Counted from the stretch's first letter, positions 37,501-47,726 are shown. The stretch is 64,000 bases of DNA from Pedosphaera parvula Ellin514 (GCF_000172555.1 NZ_ABOX02000010.1:1-64000), one strand, 5' to 3'. Translations and numbers: made by a program. The notes: generated from the letters alone by a model not told the origin.

Positions 37501-39134
37501 CAATCAATGGGAGGATTGGTAACCTGCGCAAAGAGTTGCTTAAAGTAATTGTAAAGCGGCTGTGGCTTATCCGAGAGCACGGCTAGGGGCGTATCAGTTC
37601 CCATGGAACCAACAGCTTCAACACCATCACGTGCCATCGGAACCATCAGGATGCGCAAGTCTTCAAAGGTATAACCAAATGCCTGTTGACGGCGGAGCAC
37701 GGTTTCATGGCTCGGCTCCGGCAGATGCGTCACCCCGGGCAGGTTTGCCATCTCAACCATGTACTTATTGAGCCATTGACGATAAGGATGCTGTTTGGCG
37801 ACCTTGTCCTTGATCTCTTCATCCGCCACAATGCGTCCCTGCTCCATGTCGATGAGGAACATGCGTCCTGGTTGCAGACGGCCTTTTTGCAAAATCCGTT
37901 CCGGCGCAATATCCAATACACCCACTTCAGAAGCCATGACCACCAAATCATCCTTGGTGACGTAATAGCGCGACGGACGCAGACCGTTGCGATCCAGGAT
38001 GGCTCCAATCATCTTGCCATCAGTGAAGGCAATTGAAGCCGGACCATCCCATGGTTCCATGAGACAGCTATGATACTCGTAGAACGCCTTGCGCTCGTCG
38101 CTCATGGTTTCATGGTTTGCCCATGGCTCCGGAATCATCATCATGATGGCATGGGGCAATGAACGCCCAGCCATTACGAGTAACTCGAGACAGTTATCAA
38201 ACATGGCGGAGTCACTGCCATCGGTATTGATAATGGGAAGAATCTTCTTCAGGTCCTGGCCAAAAAGTTCTGACTCAAACATCGACTGCCGGGCATGCAT
38301 CCAATTGATGTTGCCACGCAGTGTGTTGATTTCGCCATTGTGCGCCACGTAGCGATAAGGATGCCCGCGTTCCCAACTCGGGAAGGTGTTGGTGCTGAAA
38401 CGGGAATGTACCAGCGCCAGAGCTGAATCCATCGCCGGATCACGCAAGTCCAGGAAATACTTGTCCACCTGCTCGGTGTTCAACATTCCTTTGTAAACCA
38501 AGGTTTTGTACGAAAGACTCGCCGTATACCAATAATTGCTGCCCGGAAACCCGGCACGACGAATTTCATTCGTGGCACGCTTGCGGATGACGTACAGCTT
38601 GCGCTCAAACGCCATGTCATCCTTGATTTTAGGATCGCGCTTGATGAAAACATGCCGCATAAGCGGCTCGGAAGATTTCGCGGTATTGCCCAATGAAGAG
38701 TTGTCCACCGGCACATCGCGCCAGCCAATGATTCGTTGACCTTCTTCAGCTACAATTTTCCCAAAAATCTGTTCGCATTCTTTGCGTTCGCCATCAATGG
38801 GAGGCAGATAGAGCAAACCAACGCCATATTGGCCAGGTTCAGGAAGGTCTATGCCTTCCTTGGCACATACCGCTTTCAAAAAACCATGGGGTGTCTGGAT
38901 AAGAATTCCAGCTCCGTCCCCGGTGTTGGCTTCGCAACCACAAGCGCCACGATGGTCCAAATTCAAGAGCACCTGAATTGCCTGGCGGATAATCTCGTGG
39001 GACTTTTTGCCTTTTATATTGACGACGAATCCGACGCCACAGGCATCGTGTTCAAACTGTGGGTCGTAAAGGCCCTGCTTTTGCGGCAGGCCAATAGTAG
39101 TAATATGGCTGTCTATATGGTTCTGATTGTCCAT
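34506..39134 (-). CDS. gltB: Glutamate synthase large (alpha) subunit, copy paired with gltD
   Basis: The 1542-residue protein has a class II glutaminase domain whose nucleophile is the Cys in HDACGVGFV (residue 32), implying removal of a 31-residue propeptide. A central domain and the FMN-binding synthase barrel follow, with [10 protein letters not shown] and [12 protein letters not shown]. The 3Fe-4S cysteines are in [15 protein letters not shown]. The C-terminal GXGXG beta-helix contains [11 protein letters not shown]. The order and length are complete. It is followed by gltD. A candidate sigma-54 promoter lies about 90 bases upstream. Many opposite-strand open frames across it are shadows. 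Confidence 0.97.
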   Translation of the reverse strand: MDNQNHIDSHITTIGLPQKQGLYDPQFEHDACGVGFVVNIKGKKSHEIIRQAIQVLLNLDHRGACGCEANTGDGAGILIQTPHGFLKAVCAKEGIDLPEPGQYGVGLLYLPPIDGERKECEQIFGKIVAEEGQRIIGWRDVPVDNSSLGNTAKSSEPLMRHVFIKRDPKIKDDMAFERKLYVIRKRATNEIRRAGFPGSNYWYTASLSYKTLVYKGMLNTEQVDKYFLDLRDPAMDSALALVHSRFSTNTFPSWERGHPYRYVAHNGEINTLRGNINWMHARQSMFESELFGQDLKKILPIINTDGSDSAMFDNCLELLVMAGRSLPHAIMMMIPEPWANHETMSDERKAFYEYHSCLMEPWDGPASIAFTDGKMIGAILDRNGLRPSRYYVTKDDLVVMASEVGVLDIAPERILQKGRLQPGRMFLIDMEQGRIVADEEIKDKVAKQHPYRQWLNKYMVEMANLPGVTHLPEPSHETVLRRQQAFGYTFEDLRILMVPMARDGVEAVGSMGTDTPLAVLSDKPQPLYNYFKQLFAQVTNPPIDCIREEIVTSAETTIGSERNLLKPIPESCHLIELKSPILTNEEFAKLKHVDHEGFKSVTIPILYRINEGEKGLERAMGDLYAKADRAINDGVNILILSDRGIDRENAAVPALLAVSGLHHHLIRQGTRTRVGLVLESGEPREVHHFSLLIGYGAGAINPYLAFETLDDMIRQGLLKNITHKDACKNFAKAAVKGVVKVISKMGISTIQSYRGAQIFEAVGLKKSVVDKYFTWTPTRIEGVGMDVIATEVQMRHQHAFPERQTNGHTLEVGGNYQWRAEGEVHLFSPQTVHKLQQAVRANSYNAFKEYSALVNDQTRKHCTLRGLLDLKLAANPISIEEVESVESILKRFKTGAMSYGSISKEAHESLAIAMNRIGGKSNTGEGGEDSARYIPDANGDSRNSAIKQVASGRFGVTSLYLVNAKEIQIKMAQGAKPGEGGQLPGGKVYPWVAKVRHATPGVGLISPPPHHDIYSIEDLAELIHDLKNSNTRARVSVKLVSEVGVGTVAAGVAKAHADVVLISGFDGGTGASPQTSIKHAGIPWELGLAETHQTLLLNNLRSRIVVETDGQLKTGRDVIVAALLGAEEFGFATAPLVALGCIMMRVCHLNTCPVGVATQDPELRKNFTGDPAHAVNFMRFIAQEVRELMAQLGFRTVNEMVGRTDLLEPKKAIEHWKAKGLDLSNMLYQPKVGSDVGRYAQMVQDHGLDKALDNTTLLKLCAPALERKEKVVADLPIRNVNRVVGTILGSEVTRRYGVEALPEDTIQLNFKGSAGQSLGAFVPKGVTLRLEGDANDYVGKGLSGGKIIVYPPKGSTFNPAENIIIGNVALYGATSGEVYIGGMAGERFCVRNSGVNAVVEAVGDHGCEYMTGGRVVVLGPTGRNFAAGMSGGVAYVLDETGDFKSRCNQQMVGLEKLEDATEIEELQQMIKRHADYTRSQHAFKILALWDETVPKFVKVMPKDYKRMLQSIKRVTEAGLSGEEALMAAFNDNAKDASRVGGG

Positions 39135-39224
39135 CTTCTAATTCATCGTTAATACCAAAAAAATGTAATTCTCTAAGTTTTTACCGAAATGCTTGCGGTG
39201 TGCAATAGTTTGTTCAAACTTTTT

Positions 39225-39240
39225 TGCTACTATTTTGCCA
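39225..39240 (-). promoter_or_regulatory. Candidate sigma-54 promoter of gltBD
   Basis: On the minus strand the sequence TGGCAAAATAGTAGCA has GG and GC dinucleotides separated by exactly 10 bases. It matches the sigma-54 pattern TGGCAC-N5-TTGCA at eight of the ten defined positions, differing at one base in each box. It is 91 bases upstream of the gltB ATG. Nitrogen-assimilation genes are common sigma-54 targets. No enhancer-binding site was identified. Confidence 0.4.
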
Positions 39241-39570
39241 GTGTGGTTAATCTAGTCCTCCTGCTTGCCTGCAAACTACAATTGTGAGAGCCGAATTTGC
39301 ACGATTTTCGAGAAAGAAAACAAATCAAAGTGCTACATGACTTGACCATTCAGAGAACCTTACCGGACTCCGGCGCTTGGCCTGATTATCGGATTCACCG
39401 TCCTATCGCAATTCCAGTGGAGTCGTTTGGGCAAAATATTAAGTCGTGATGGCCGCAAACGCCCCCTGAGCTTGTGTAGAGTTATTTAGTCCAATAAGTG
39501 CTGCCCGGCGAAGGAACGAACAAGCTGAGCGCCAGCTTGCTATACCGAATGTCAAAAGAAATTTCCGAAT

Positions 39571-39670
39571 GGCAGGAGGGATTTTGATTTGAGGCAAGGC
39601 GGAGGCCGCAGGCGCTATCAGTAGATAGCGACCAGGCCGACAACGCCGCCTCAAATCAAAAGCACCCTGC
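39571..39670. repeat. Structured hairpin element, short form (GGCAAGGCG/CAACGCCGCC core)
   Basis: TTTTGATTTGAGGC (39582-39595) pairs perfectly with GCCTCAAATCAAAA (39648-39661). Inside, GGC-AA-GGCG faces CGCC-GCC. The tip is CGCTATC (39613-39619) with GATAGCG (39624-39630). Outer flanks GCAGG and CCCTGC extend the pairing. The core motif GGCAAGGCG...CAACGCCGCC is shared with the 280-bp elements at 51789 and 53387, although the outer and apical sequences differ. It lies 3' of the GH13 gene. Confidence 0.7.
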
Positions 39671-39808
39671 TCACAATGACTAATGAATTTCCCCGTCCCC
39701 AAGCCCATGACTCATCAGTCTCCACTTTCTGCAGACTTATTTTCTGCCTTCCTTCCGGTTCTTTTCCCCATTTCGGAAATTAATATTGGCATTGGGTATA
39801 TACAAAGC

Positions 39809-41290
39809 TCAGGCTTTTACGGTAAACCTGAACACTTGGGCGCCGTATTCCGGCAAATCGAGATACAAACCTTGGCTCACCATTTCTGCTCCACTGCGCA
39901 TATGACATTCATTGCCAAGTAAATCGCGCATCTCCCAATCGTGCCTTTTCAAATCGGGCTCCTCGAGCCAGATACGACACTGGCCGCGATGTGACGCCAG
40001 ATTCACCACCACCACATCAATTTTCCAGTCCACCTTTTTCCACTGCACAACGACGAAGTTTTGCATCGTTGGATTCCCATCCCAGGCGGCTTGTGGTTGC
40101 AGCACTTTGCCTTCTCCCTTTCCCACGGCGGATTTCCTTAAGCTGGTGAGGAGGTTGAAGTACATCTCTTCAATTTGCGGAACCGCTTTCTCTCGTGGCC
40201 AACGCCCAAGTTGCACGGGCGTTTGTATTTTTACCCCTTGCATCTGCCCCTCGTACAATAACCGCATCCCCGGCAACCCTATCATCACCAGTGCCGCTGC
40301 ACGTTCTTCTTCCAAAGACAAAATCGATGAGATCCTCTTCTCATCATGGTTTTCCAGAAAATGCACACTTCTGGCCAGATACTCAGGCGGGTTGTCCAAC
40401 AAATGCCTCTGAAACTCACTGTATCTCCGTTCCACGAGCAGATCATAGCTGTCCTTATCGTAGGTATAATCGAAGCCAAGCGATTGCAGCTTTCCTTCCA
40501 ATCCCCAGTACGCCTCCGCAATAAACAGAAACTCGGAATTGTCTGCCTTTACAGCTGAAATCGCCTCTGACCAAAACTCTCCTTCCGCGCTTGCATGATT
40601 GGCGGGAAAGTGAGTCCACGTTTTCTGGAACACCCCGTTGAGCAACAGCATCGCCATGTCGCATCGGACTCCATCGCATCGACGGGCAATTGATCTCAGT
40701 ACTTGAATCATTGCTGTTCGGGTCGCGGGATTCCGATAATCCAACTGCACCGTGTCTGTCCAGGGCCCAAAATATGGGTCCTTCCCATGTGCAATCCAAA
40801 GCGTTCCGCGTAAGGTCCGTTCCTGAAAGGTTCCATCCCTCCTGGCGCTGCTGTGAACGAGTAACTCCGGCCACGACTCGACCCACGGATGATCCAGGCC
40901 CACGTGATTCGGCACAAAATCCAAAACCAGCTTGAGCCCATGTCCATTCAGTCTCAGGCGAAATTTCTTCAGTCCTGCTTCGCCGCCCAAATCTGCAGGC
41001 ACCTCATAATCAGCTATGGCATAAGGTGAACCCGGCACATCCTCTTCCTGCCATCCAGGCAAAAGCTCCGTGTATCGCTGGCGCAAACTCGGGTTATGCA
41101 AAGCATGCGATCTGCTCTTCGGCCCCGTGGTCCATATGCCCATCAACCAAATATGGGTAAACCCAAGCTGCTTCCACCGATCAAACTCGGAATCAGGAAC
41201 TGATTCGAGTGTAACTGGCCTGCCCTGCTCTTCTGCTAATGAGCGCAACCAGCAGCGCGTATTAATTTCATGGAGAAGAGGATGGCCCAT
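39809..41290 (-). CDS. GH13 alpha-amylase family glycosidase or transglycosidase
   Basis: The protein is a TIM-barrel enzyme of family GH13 acting on alpha-glucans. Catalytic residues are visible: the nucleophile Asp in RRCDGVRCDMAM, the acid/base Glu in FIAEAYWG and the third Asp in FLENHDEKR. DFVPNHVG is conserved region I. The start at 41290 (493 residues) gives MGHPLLHEINTRCW. The frame is open 15 bases further. No signal peptide is seen, so it is likely cytoplasmic, perhaps in glycogen or maltodextrin turnover. The specific activity is not predictable. It sits between the gltBD operon and the ACT-domain gene, all on the minus strand. Confidence 0.88.
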   Translation of the reverse strand: MGHPLLHEINTRCWLRSLAEEQGRPVTLESVPDSEFDRWKQLGFTHIWLMGIWTTGPKSRSHALHNPSLRQRYTELLPGWQEEDVPGSPYAIADYEVPADLGGEAGLKKFRLRLNGHGLKLVLDFVPNHVGLDHPWVESWPELLVHSSARRDGTFQERTLRGTLWIAHGKDPYFGPWTDTVQLDYRNPATRTAMIQVLRSIARRCDGVRCDMAMLLLNGVFQKTWTHFPANHASAEGEFWSEAISAVKADNSEFLFIAEAYWGLEGKLQSLGFDYTYDKDSYDLLVERRYSEFQRHLLDNPPEYLARSVHFLENHDEKRISSILSLEEERAAALVMIGLPGMRLLYEGQMQGVKIQTPVQLGRWPREKAVPQIEEMYFNLLTSLRKSAVGKGEGKVLQPQAAWDGNPTMQNFVVVQWKKVDWKIDVVVVNLASHRGQCRIWLEEPDLKRHDWEMRDLLGNECHMRSGAEMVSQGLYLDLPEYGAQVFRFTVKA

Positions 41291-41348
41291 ACATGAGAGC
41301 AACATCTTAAACAGGCACTACTCACCCTCTGCAACGCGAGGCGTGAAA

Positions 41349-41741
41349 TTATGTGTTCAGAACTTTGAGAGCTTTCTGCGCATTGGATGTACGCAGGATC
41401 ATCAACCCTTTTTTCGCATTCGGACTGGTCGCGCTGTAGCAGTACTCGATGTTCACGCCAGCTCCCGCCAGTTTGTTCGCGATATTTGCCAGCGACCCGG
41501 ACTTATTGTCGCCCTCCAACATGATGACATCGTCCTCAACCACCAATGTTCCATGTTCCTCGAAGACATCGATCGCCTTCCGCGAATCACTCACCACCAT
41601 GCGTATAACGGTATGGTCCACAGTATCACTGGTGGTGATGGCGTAAATATTGACCTTCACCTTGCTTAATGCTTCACAGACACGCGCCAGCGTGCCCGGG
41701 CGATTATCAAGGAAAATAGCGAGTTGTTTGGTGATTTCCAT
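41349..41741 (-). CDS. Double ACT-domain protein
   Basis: The 130-residue protein consists of two ACT domains (about 1-65 and 70-130). The first has QLAIFLDNRPGTLARVCEAL, the second GSLANIANKLAGAGVNIEYC. ACT domains bind amino acids and regulate metabolic enzymes, and stand-alone two-domain forms of this type are common. It lies 97 bases downstream of the second gltB in the same direction, so a sensor role in amino-acid metabolism is a reasonable inference. No enzymatic domain is present. Confidence 0.85.
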   Translation of the reverse strand: MEITKQLAIFLDNRPGTLARVCEALSKVKVNIYAITTSDTVDHTVIRMVVSDSRKAIDVFEEHGTLVVEDDVIMLEGDNKSGSLANIANKLAGAGVNIEYCYSATSPNAKKGLMILRTSNAQKALKVLNT

Positions 41742-41838
41742 AATTAGTTGCGAATCCCGAATTTAACTGCGAACGATAAGGAAACAGTGCTCCGCTTCTC
41801 CCATCTTCGCAATCCGAAACTGAATGTTCGTTTACCTG

Positions 41839-44800
41839 TCAGAAGCCGCCCTTTGGCGCCGGCTCGGTCTTTTCCTCCGCGGGTTCATGCACCGGCCGCC
41901 CGGAAGGCTTCGCTTCGGATGGATGTGGCACTACCCGCCAGAAACGGGTCACGGTTCCCTTCCAGTTCTTCAAAATTTCGTTTGCGCGCGGTGACTCGGT
42001 ATTCTCCAAATGAGCATAAATCAACGACTGCACCCGCTTGATTTCCTCCACATCGCTCAACCGTTCAATACCAATCATCGCATCATTATAACGATTTGGA
42101 AAAATATTTTCCGGATCATAAACATACGCCCTTCCCCCGCTCATTCCGGCGCCGAAGTTACGTCCGGTCGTTCCCAAAACAATCACCAGGCCGCCGGTCA
42201 TATATTCACAACCATGATCACCCACGCCCTCCACGACTGCCACGCCTCCGGAATTGCGCACACAGAAACGCTCACCGGCTCGCCCCGCCGCAAACAACCG
42301 GCCGCCGGTCGCACCATACATTATGGTGTTGCCCAGGATCGTGTTATCCGACCACACAAACTTGCACTTGTCTGATGGCCGCACGATGATCTCGCCGCCG
42401 TTCATGCCTTTGCCAACATAATCGTTGGCTTCGCCCACCAATCGCAGCCGGATACCCTTGGCCAGGAACGCGCCGAAACTCTGTCCCGCGCTGCCCTTGA
42501 ACGTAATATCAATCGCTCCTTCTTCGAGCCCTTTGTCCCCCACCGTAAAACCAATGTGACCGGAAATCCGCGTGCCGATGTTCCGATGAACGTTGGTCAC
42601 TTCATACGACAGCTTTACTTTGCCATTGCCATTCAATGCATCCTTGGCGGCATGCATGATCTTGTCATCGAGTGAGCTGTCACCAAATCGCTCGTTCCGC
42701 TCGCGTGTATGGATGCGCGTCGCCGTCCCGCTCGGATCTACCTGGTAAAGCAGTTTGCTCAGATCCAAACTAGCCACTTTCGCCCGTATCTCTTCAGGAA
42801 AATCCTCCACTGGCCTGCGCTCCAGCAAATCTGTTCGTCCCACGATTTCGTTCAAGGAACGAAATCCCAAATTGGCCAAAATCTCTCTTACTTCCTGCGC
42901 CACGCCATTGAAAAACGCAACCACGTTTTCCGGCTTGCCTCGAAACTTCAGCCGTAATTCCTCTTTCTGCGTCGCCACTCCTACGGGACAGGTGTTGAGG
43001 TGACACACACGGAACATCGCGCAACCGGCTGCAATCAATGCCGCCGTGCCGAAATTAAATTCCTCCGCGCCCAAAATCGCCGCCATCACAATGTCTCGGC
43101 CGGTCTTCATGCCGCCATCGGTGCGCAACACGATTCGCGATCGCAAATCATTCAACATCAAAGTCTGGTGCGCTTCGGCAACACCAAATTCAAACGGCCC
43201 ACCCGCATGTTTGATGGAACTCAACGGTGACGCACCTGTCCCACCATCATGTCCGCTGATCAACACCACGTCCGCATACGCCTTCGCCACACCTGCCGCG
43301 ATCGTTCCCACACCCGATTCCGAAACCAGCTTCACGCAAACCTTCGCGCGAGGGTTCACCTGTTTTAGGTCGTAAATCAACTGCGCCAGATCCTCAATGC
43401 TGTAAATATCATGATGCGGCGGCGGGGAAATGAGCGGCACTCCCGGCACGCTGTGACGCAACCGCGCGATCAACGGCGATACCTTGTGCCCCGGCAACTG
43501 ACCTCCTTCACCGGGCTTCGATCCCTGCGCCATCTTGATTTCCAACTCCGTTGCGCTCGCCAGATATTCCGGGGTCACCCCGAAACGTCCTGACGCCACC
43601 TGCTTGATCGCCGAATTCGGATTATCCCCATTGGGACGAACCGAGTAACGGACCGAATCCTCGCCGCCTTCACCCGAGTTCGATTTGCCACCGATGCTGT
43701 TCATCGCGATTGCCAGTGCTTCATGCGCCTCTGGCGACAACGCACCCAAACTCATTCCGGCAGTCGTAAAACGGCTGCGAATATTGTCGACCGGCTCCAC
43801 CTCTTCGAGCGGCACCGGCATCCCCGGTTTGAAGCGCAGCAGGTCACGAGGAGCCACTGGCTCACGCTTCTGCACTGTCTCCATGAACTTCAAAAACTCC
43901 TCGCGCTTGCCACTCTTGATGAAACGATGCAGCGTCAGCACGACCTGCGGATTGTAAGCATGAAATTCTCCGCGACCGCCCTTGGCCACCCGGTAATTCC
44001 CGCCATCATCCAGGAACGCAGACTCAGGAGTTCCATATGCCTGCTGATGACGGCGTAACGCATCCTCCGCAATCTGCGCCAGTGAAATCCCGCCAATCTG
44101 CGAAGTCGTCCCAAAGAAGCATCGGTCTACCACTTCGTCGGACAATCCAATCGCCTCGAAAATCTGCGCACCGCGATAACTCGCAATAGTTGAAATTCCC
44201 ATCTTCGACATGATCTTTAGCATCCCGCTTTCTATCGCCGTGCGGAAATTCGCAATCGCCTTCTCTAGGGAAATATCTCCGTATTCACCACTCTCCACCG
44301 ATTGCCGGATCGTATCGATCGCAATATATGGATTCACCGCCGATGCCCCGTATCCCATGAGACACGCAAAATGATGCACATCACGCGCCGCGCCTGATTC
44401 CACCACGATGGAAATCCGCATGCGCTTTCCTTCGCGAATCAAATGATGATGCACCGCTCCCACTGCCAGCAACAAGGGAATCGGCACCTTGGCCGCATCG
44501 GTAAAACGGTCACTCAACACCAGAATCGCCTTGCCATTCTCCACTGCCAGCGATGCCTTCTCACAAATGGATTGCAACGCTGCTTCAAAATCAGAGGCAC
44601 CTTGCTCCGCGCTGAAATGACAAAACACCGTCTCACTTTTGAACGCCGGATCAGGAATGTTCTCCAACGCCTTCAGCTCGTAATCAAGCAGGAATGGACT
44701 ATCCACGCGCAATACCTTCGCATGCTCTGGACTCTCCTCCAGCCACGACTTCCGCGGTCCGATGTAAGTGGACAACGACATCACGATCTTCTCGCGAATG

Positions 44801-46398
44801 CTGTCGATCGGCGGATTCGTCACCTGCGCAAAAAGCTGTTTGAAATAATCGTAAAGCAAACGCGGCTTCTTCGAGAGCACCGCCAGCGGCGTGTCATCAC
44901 CCATCGAACCAACCGGCTCATTCGCCGTCGTCGCCATTGGCTTCAAAACCTCGCGCAACTCTTCCTGGTCCCAACCGAAAACAATCTGCTGCAACGTCAA
45001 GTCCAGGATGTTTACCGGATTATGATTCACCTCGAAAGGTTTTGCATGCTCCGTCAACAGCAACATGTTCTTCTTGCACCAATCTGCATACGGCTTCAGC
45101 CCCGCCACGTATGCCTTCACCTCATCGTTGTCGAGCAGCTTGCCTTCTTTGGTGTCGATGGCGATGATCTTGCCCGGCCCGAGTCGCCCTTTCTGAACGA
45201 CATCCTTTTCATTCAGATGCACCACGCCCGCCTCGCTGCCCATCACCATCAAACCATCCTCATAAATCTTGTAACGCGCCGGCCGCAGTCCATTGCGATC
45301 CAAGGTTGCGCCAATGAAACGTCCATCACTAAACACCACCGCCGCCGGTCCATCCCAAGGTTCATTCAAGCAGGAATGAAACCGATAAAAGCCCTTTAAA
45401 TCCGGCTTCATGTCAGTCATCTTCTCCCAGGCTTCCGGTGCCAGCATCATCACGCTGTGCAATACATCCCGCCCGCTCAACTCCAGAACTTCCAGCGCAT
45501 TGTCCAGCGCCGCCGAATCGGAACCGCCGGGCTGAATGATTGGCTTGAGCAAATCCACCTGCTCCTTCCAAACTTTCGATGTCAGTTCCTTCTCCCGCGC
45601 CCGAGTCCAATTCTTGTTGCCCAGCAATGTATTGATCTCACCATTATGCGCCAACATGCGGAATGGGTGCGCCAATTGCCAGTTTGGAAACGTGTTTGTT
45701 GAGTATCGTTGATGAAAAATCGCCAGTGCCGTCGTGAACAACGGGTCCTTCAAATCGGGATAAAATTTCTGCAACTGCGGCGCATTAAACAATCCCTTAT
45801 AGACAATCGTCCGGCTCGAAAATGATGGAATGTAAAATCCTTCGATCTTCTCCTCATTGGCGCGTTTCTCCGCCACTTTCCGGGCCAGGAACAAGCGGCG
45901 TTCATATTCCGCATCGCTCCAACCCTGTGTGCGTCCCAGCAAAACCTGCTGAACTTCCGGCATCGTATCCTTCGCCTTGTCGCCCAGGCACCGCGCATTC
46001 GTCGGCACCAAGCGCCAGCCGAAACTATGAATCCCAAACTGCGCCACCGCTTCATCCACGATCCGCTGGCTGTTGCTGATCGCATACTTGTTCCCGCGTG
46101 GCATGAAAATAAATCCCACCGCCAGGTCCGCATCATTCATCAACTTGCCACCCAGCTTTTCCACCTCACGACGGAAAAACTCGCGCGGCAACTGCGTCAA
46201 CACGCCCGCCCCGTCACCCGTCTTCGCATCGGCGTCGAGCGCGCCGCGATGCGCCAGGTTGCACAACGCCTGAATCGCATATTCCAAAATACGATGCTCC
46301 CGCTTGCCATGGATGTTGGCGACAAAACCAACGCCGCAGGCATCATGTTCGAACTTCGGATTATACAGTGAATTGGGCAGGTTCGGATACATATTCAA
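41839..46398 (-). CDS. gltB: Second glutamate synthase large subunit (no adjacent gltD)
   Basis: The 1519-residue protein is a full-length paralogue of the gltB at 34506. It has the glutaminase Cys in HDACGVGFV (residue 21), the intact FMN region ([22 protein letters not shown]), the 3Fe-4S cysteines in [15 protein letters not shown] and the C-terminal beta-helix. Its N-terminal propeptide is shorter and the C-terminus ends in a Pro/Glu/Lys-rich tail. No gltD follows; the next gene is the ACT protein. It may use the other GltD or ferredoxin. The insertion sequence starts 67 bases upstream of its ATG. Confidence 0.95.
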   Translation of the reverse strand: MNMYPNLPNSLYNPKFEHDACGVGFVANIHGKREHRILEYAIQALCNLAHRGALDADAKTGDGAGVLTQLPREFFRREVEKLGGKLMNDADLAVGFIFMPRGNKYAISNSQRIVDEAVAQFGIHSFGWRLVPTNARCLGDKAKDTMPEVQQVLLGRTQGWSDAEYERRLFLARKVAEKRANEEKIEGFYIPSFSSRTIVYKGLFNAPQLQKFYPDLKDPLFTTALAIFHQRYSTNTFPNWQLAHPFRMLAHNGEINTLLGNKNWTRAREKELTSKVWKEQVDLLKPIIQPGGSDSAALDNALEVLELSGRDVLHSVMMLAPEAWEKMTDMKPDLKGFYRFHSCLNEPWDGPAAVVFSDGRFIGATLDRNGLRPARYKIYEDGLMVMGSEAGVVHLNEKDVVQKGRLGPGKIIAIDTKEGKLLDNDEVKAYVAGLKPYADWCKKNMLLLTEHAKPFEVNHNPVNILDLTLQQIVFGWDQEELREVLKPMATTANEPVGSMGDDTPLAVLSKKPRLLYDYFKQLFAQVTNPPIDSIREKIVMSLSTYIGPRKSWLEESPEHAKVLRVDSPFLLDYELKALENIPDPAFKSETVFCHFSAEQGASDFEAALQSICEKASLAVENGKAILVLSDRFTDAAKVPIPLLLAVGAVHHHLIREGKRMRISIVVESGAARDVHHFACLMGYGASAVNPYIAIDTIRQSVESGEYGDISLEKAIANFRTAIESGMLKIMSKMGISTIASYRGAQIFEAIGLSDEVVDRCFFGTTSQIGGISLAQIAEDALRRHQQAYGTPESAFLDDGGNYRVAKGGRGEFHAYNPQVVLTLHRFIKSGKREEFLKFMETVQKREPVAPRDLLRFKPGMPVPLEEVEPVDNIRSRFTTAGMSLGALSPEAHEALAIAMNSIGGKSNSGEGGEDSVRYSVRPNGDNPNSAIKQVASGRFGVTPEYLASATELEIKMAQGSKPGEGGQLPGHKVSPLIARLRHSVPGVPLISPPPHHDIYSIEDLAQLIYDLKQVNPRAKVCVKLVSESGVGTIAAGVAKAYADVVLISGHDGGTGASPLSSIKHAGGPFEFGVAEAHQTLMLNDLRSRIVLRTDGGMKTGRDIVMAAILGAEEFNFGTAALIAAGCAMFRVCHLNTCPVGVATQKEELRLKFRGKPENVVAFFNGVAQEVREILANLGFRSLNEIVGRTDLLERRPVEDFPEEIRAKVASLDLSKLLYQVDPSGTATRIHTRERNERFGDSSLDDKIMHAAKDALNGNGKVKLSYEVTNVHRNIGTRISGHIGFTVGDKGLEEGAIDITFKGSAGQSFGAFLAKGIRLRLVGEANDYVGKGMNGGEIIVRPSDKCKFVWSDNTILGNTIMYGATGGRLFAAGRAGERFCVRNSGGVAVVEGVGDHGCEYMTGGLVIVLGTTGRNFGAGMSGGRAYVYDPENIFPNRYNDAMIGIERLSDVEEIKRVQSLIYAHLENTESPRANEILKNWKGTVTRFWRVVPHPSEAKPSGRPVHEPAEEKTEPAPKGGF

Positions 46399-46560
46399 AT
46401 CGTCTCCAAACTAACAGATTTTACTATTACTGCAATGATTTCGAAATACCTTCGGAAGTGTCCGAGTTGACTCATAATTAATGACACCGGAGAGAGGTTG
46501 GGAAGCCGGACTGAAGGAATACGTTGCCTCACGGGAAAATGACACCGACAAACTTGGAGA

Positions 46561-47700
46561 ATGAAGATGCCAAAGAGCAGTTGTCGGACGGAAGAGTTGG
46601 AACGTTTGCGGAGGCGGTATGCCGGTCGAGGGCGGGAAGGAAAAACGCGGATGCTCGATGAGTTTTGTGAACATCATGGCTATGATCGCAAGCATGCGAT
46701 CAAGTTGTTGGGGGATCAATTGCCCAAGCCCAAGGGCGGAGTGCGCCCCGGGGCCGAACCGGTCTATGAGCCGGTGCGTGAGGTGGTCGAGCGGATCTGG
46801 AAAGCCAGTGAACAGCTTTGTGGCAAGCGGCTGGAACCGGCGCTGGCCCTGTGGTTGCCGCATTATGGCAAGCACTACGGCAGTCTTTTGCCAGCACAGA
46901 AGAAGCTCTTGGGAAAGGTCAGTGCCGCGACCCTGGACCGGCTGCTGGCGCCGCTCAAAGCGGAAGTCCCTCGCCGGTTATGTGGCACCCGGCCCGGCAC
47001 GCTGTTGCGGACCCAGATTCCCATTCAGGGGGAAGTGTGGGATGAGCAACGTCCGGGATTTTTGGAGGCGGACAGCGTGGCGCATTGCGGTTCCAGCCTG
47101 GCGGGTGATTTCATTTGGAGCCTGACCTACACGTGTTTGGGGAGTGGGTGGACGGAAGGTCGGGCCGTGTGGAACAAGGGTGCCCAAGGGGTGTTGGAGC
47201 AAACCCGGGACGTGGAAAAAAACCTGCCATTTCCTTTGCTGGGGATGGATTTTGACAATGGGAGCGAATGGCTGAACTGGCATCTGGTGCGTTACCTGCA
47301 GGAGCGCGTGGTGCCCGTAAAACTCACCCGCTCACGCCCTTATCATAAAGATGACAATGCGCATGTGGAGCAGAAGAACTGGATGTGGCCGCGGCAGGTT
47401 CTGGGCTATGCCCGGTTGGAATCTCCGGCAGCGGTGCCCTTGATCAACCAGCTTTACAAGGAAACCTGGGGGCCATTGCAGAACTTTTTTCTGCCCTCAG
47501 CCAAGCTGGTGGCCAAGCATCGGGAAGGCAGCCGCTGGGTTCGCCGTCACGACCGTCCGCAGACGGCCTACCAGCGGCTGGTGAGCAGCGGACAACTGGG
47601 TAGGAAACAGGCGCAACGGTTGCGCGACTGGTATTACGCCGTCGATCCCTTTGAACTGGCCAGGCAAACGGATAAACAACTCAGACCGATCTTAAAATGA
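46561..47700 (+). CDS. DDE integrase-type transposase of the insertion sequence
   Basis: The 379-residue protein has an N-terminal helix-turn-helix region (about 10-55, RMLDEFCEHHGYDRKHAIKL) and an RNase H-like integrase core. Probable catalytic residues are D171 in FLEADSVAH, D232 in GMDFDNGSEW and E270 in DDNAHVEQKN. The last spacing of 37 residues fits a DDE triad. I believe it belongs to the ISNCY or IS481-like integrases, but cannot settle the family. The ATG at 46567 has a better-spaced GGAGA than the one at 46561. The frame is intact. Confidence 0.85.
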   Translation: MKMPKSSCRTEELERLRRRYAGRGREGKTRMLDEFCEHHGYDRKHAIKLLGDQLPKPKGGVRPGAEPVYEPVREVVERIWKASEQLCGKRLEPALALWLPHYGKHYGSLLPAQKKLLGKVSAATLDRLLAPLKAEVPRRLCGTRPGTLLRTQIPIQGEVWDEQRPGFLEADSVAHCGSSLAGDFIWSLTYTCLGSGWTEGRAVWNKGAQGVLEQTRDVEKNLPFPLLGMDFDNGSEWLNWHLVRYLQERVVPVKLTRSRPYHKDDNAHVEQKNWMWPRQVLGYARLESPAAVPLINQLYKETWGPLQNFFLPSAKLVAKHREGSRWVRRHDRPQTAYQRLVSSGQLGRKQAQRLRDWYYAVDPFELARQTDKQLRPILK

Positions 47701-47726
47701 GGACGGGATGGAAGAATGAGAAATTT

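Larger units (their letters stand above)
39135..39808. other. Intergenic region between gltB and the GH13 gene
   Basis: About 670 bases without a supported gene. It includes the gltB leader and candidate sigma-54 site (39225-39240), a small hairpin CAAGCTG/CAGCTTG (39521-39539) and a structured element (39571-39670). The 89-codon open frame on the minus strand at 39439-39708 crosses the hairpin element and is not credible. Confidence 0.65.

Noticed and set aside
39439-39708. 89-codon minus-strand frame between gltB and the GH13 gene
   Set aside because: It spans the hairpin element and has no domain or SD. It is an artefact of the palindrome.
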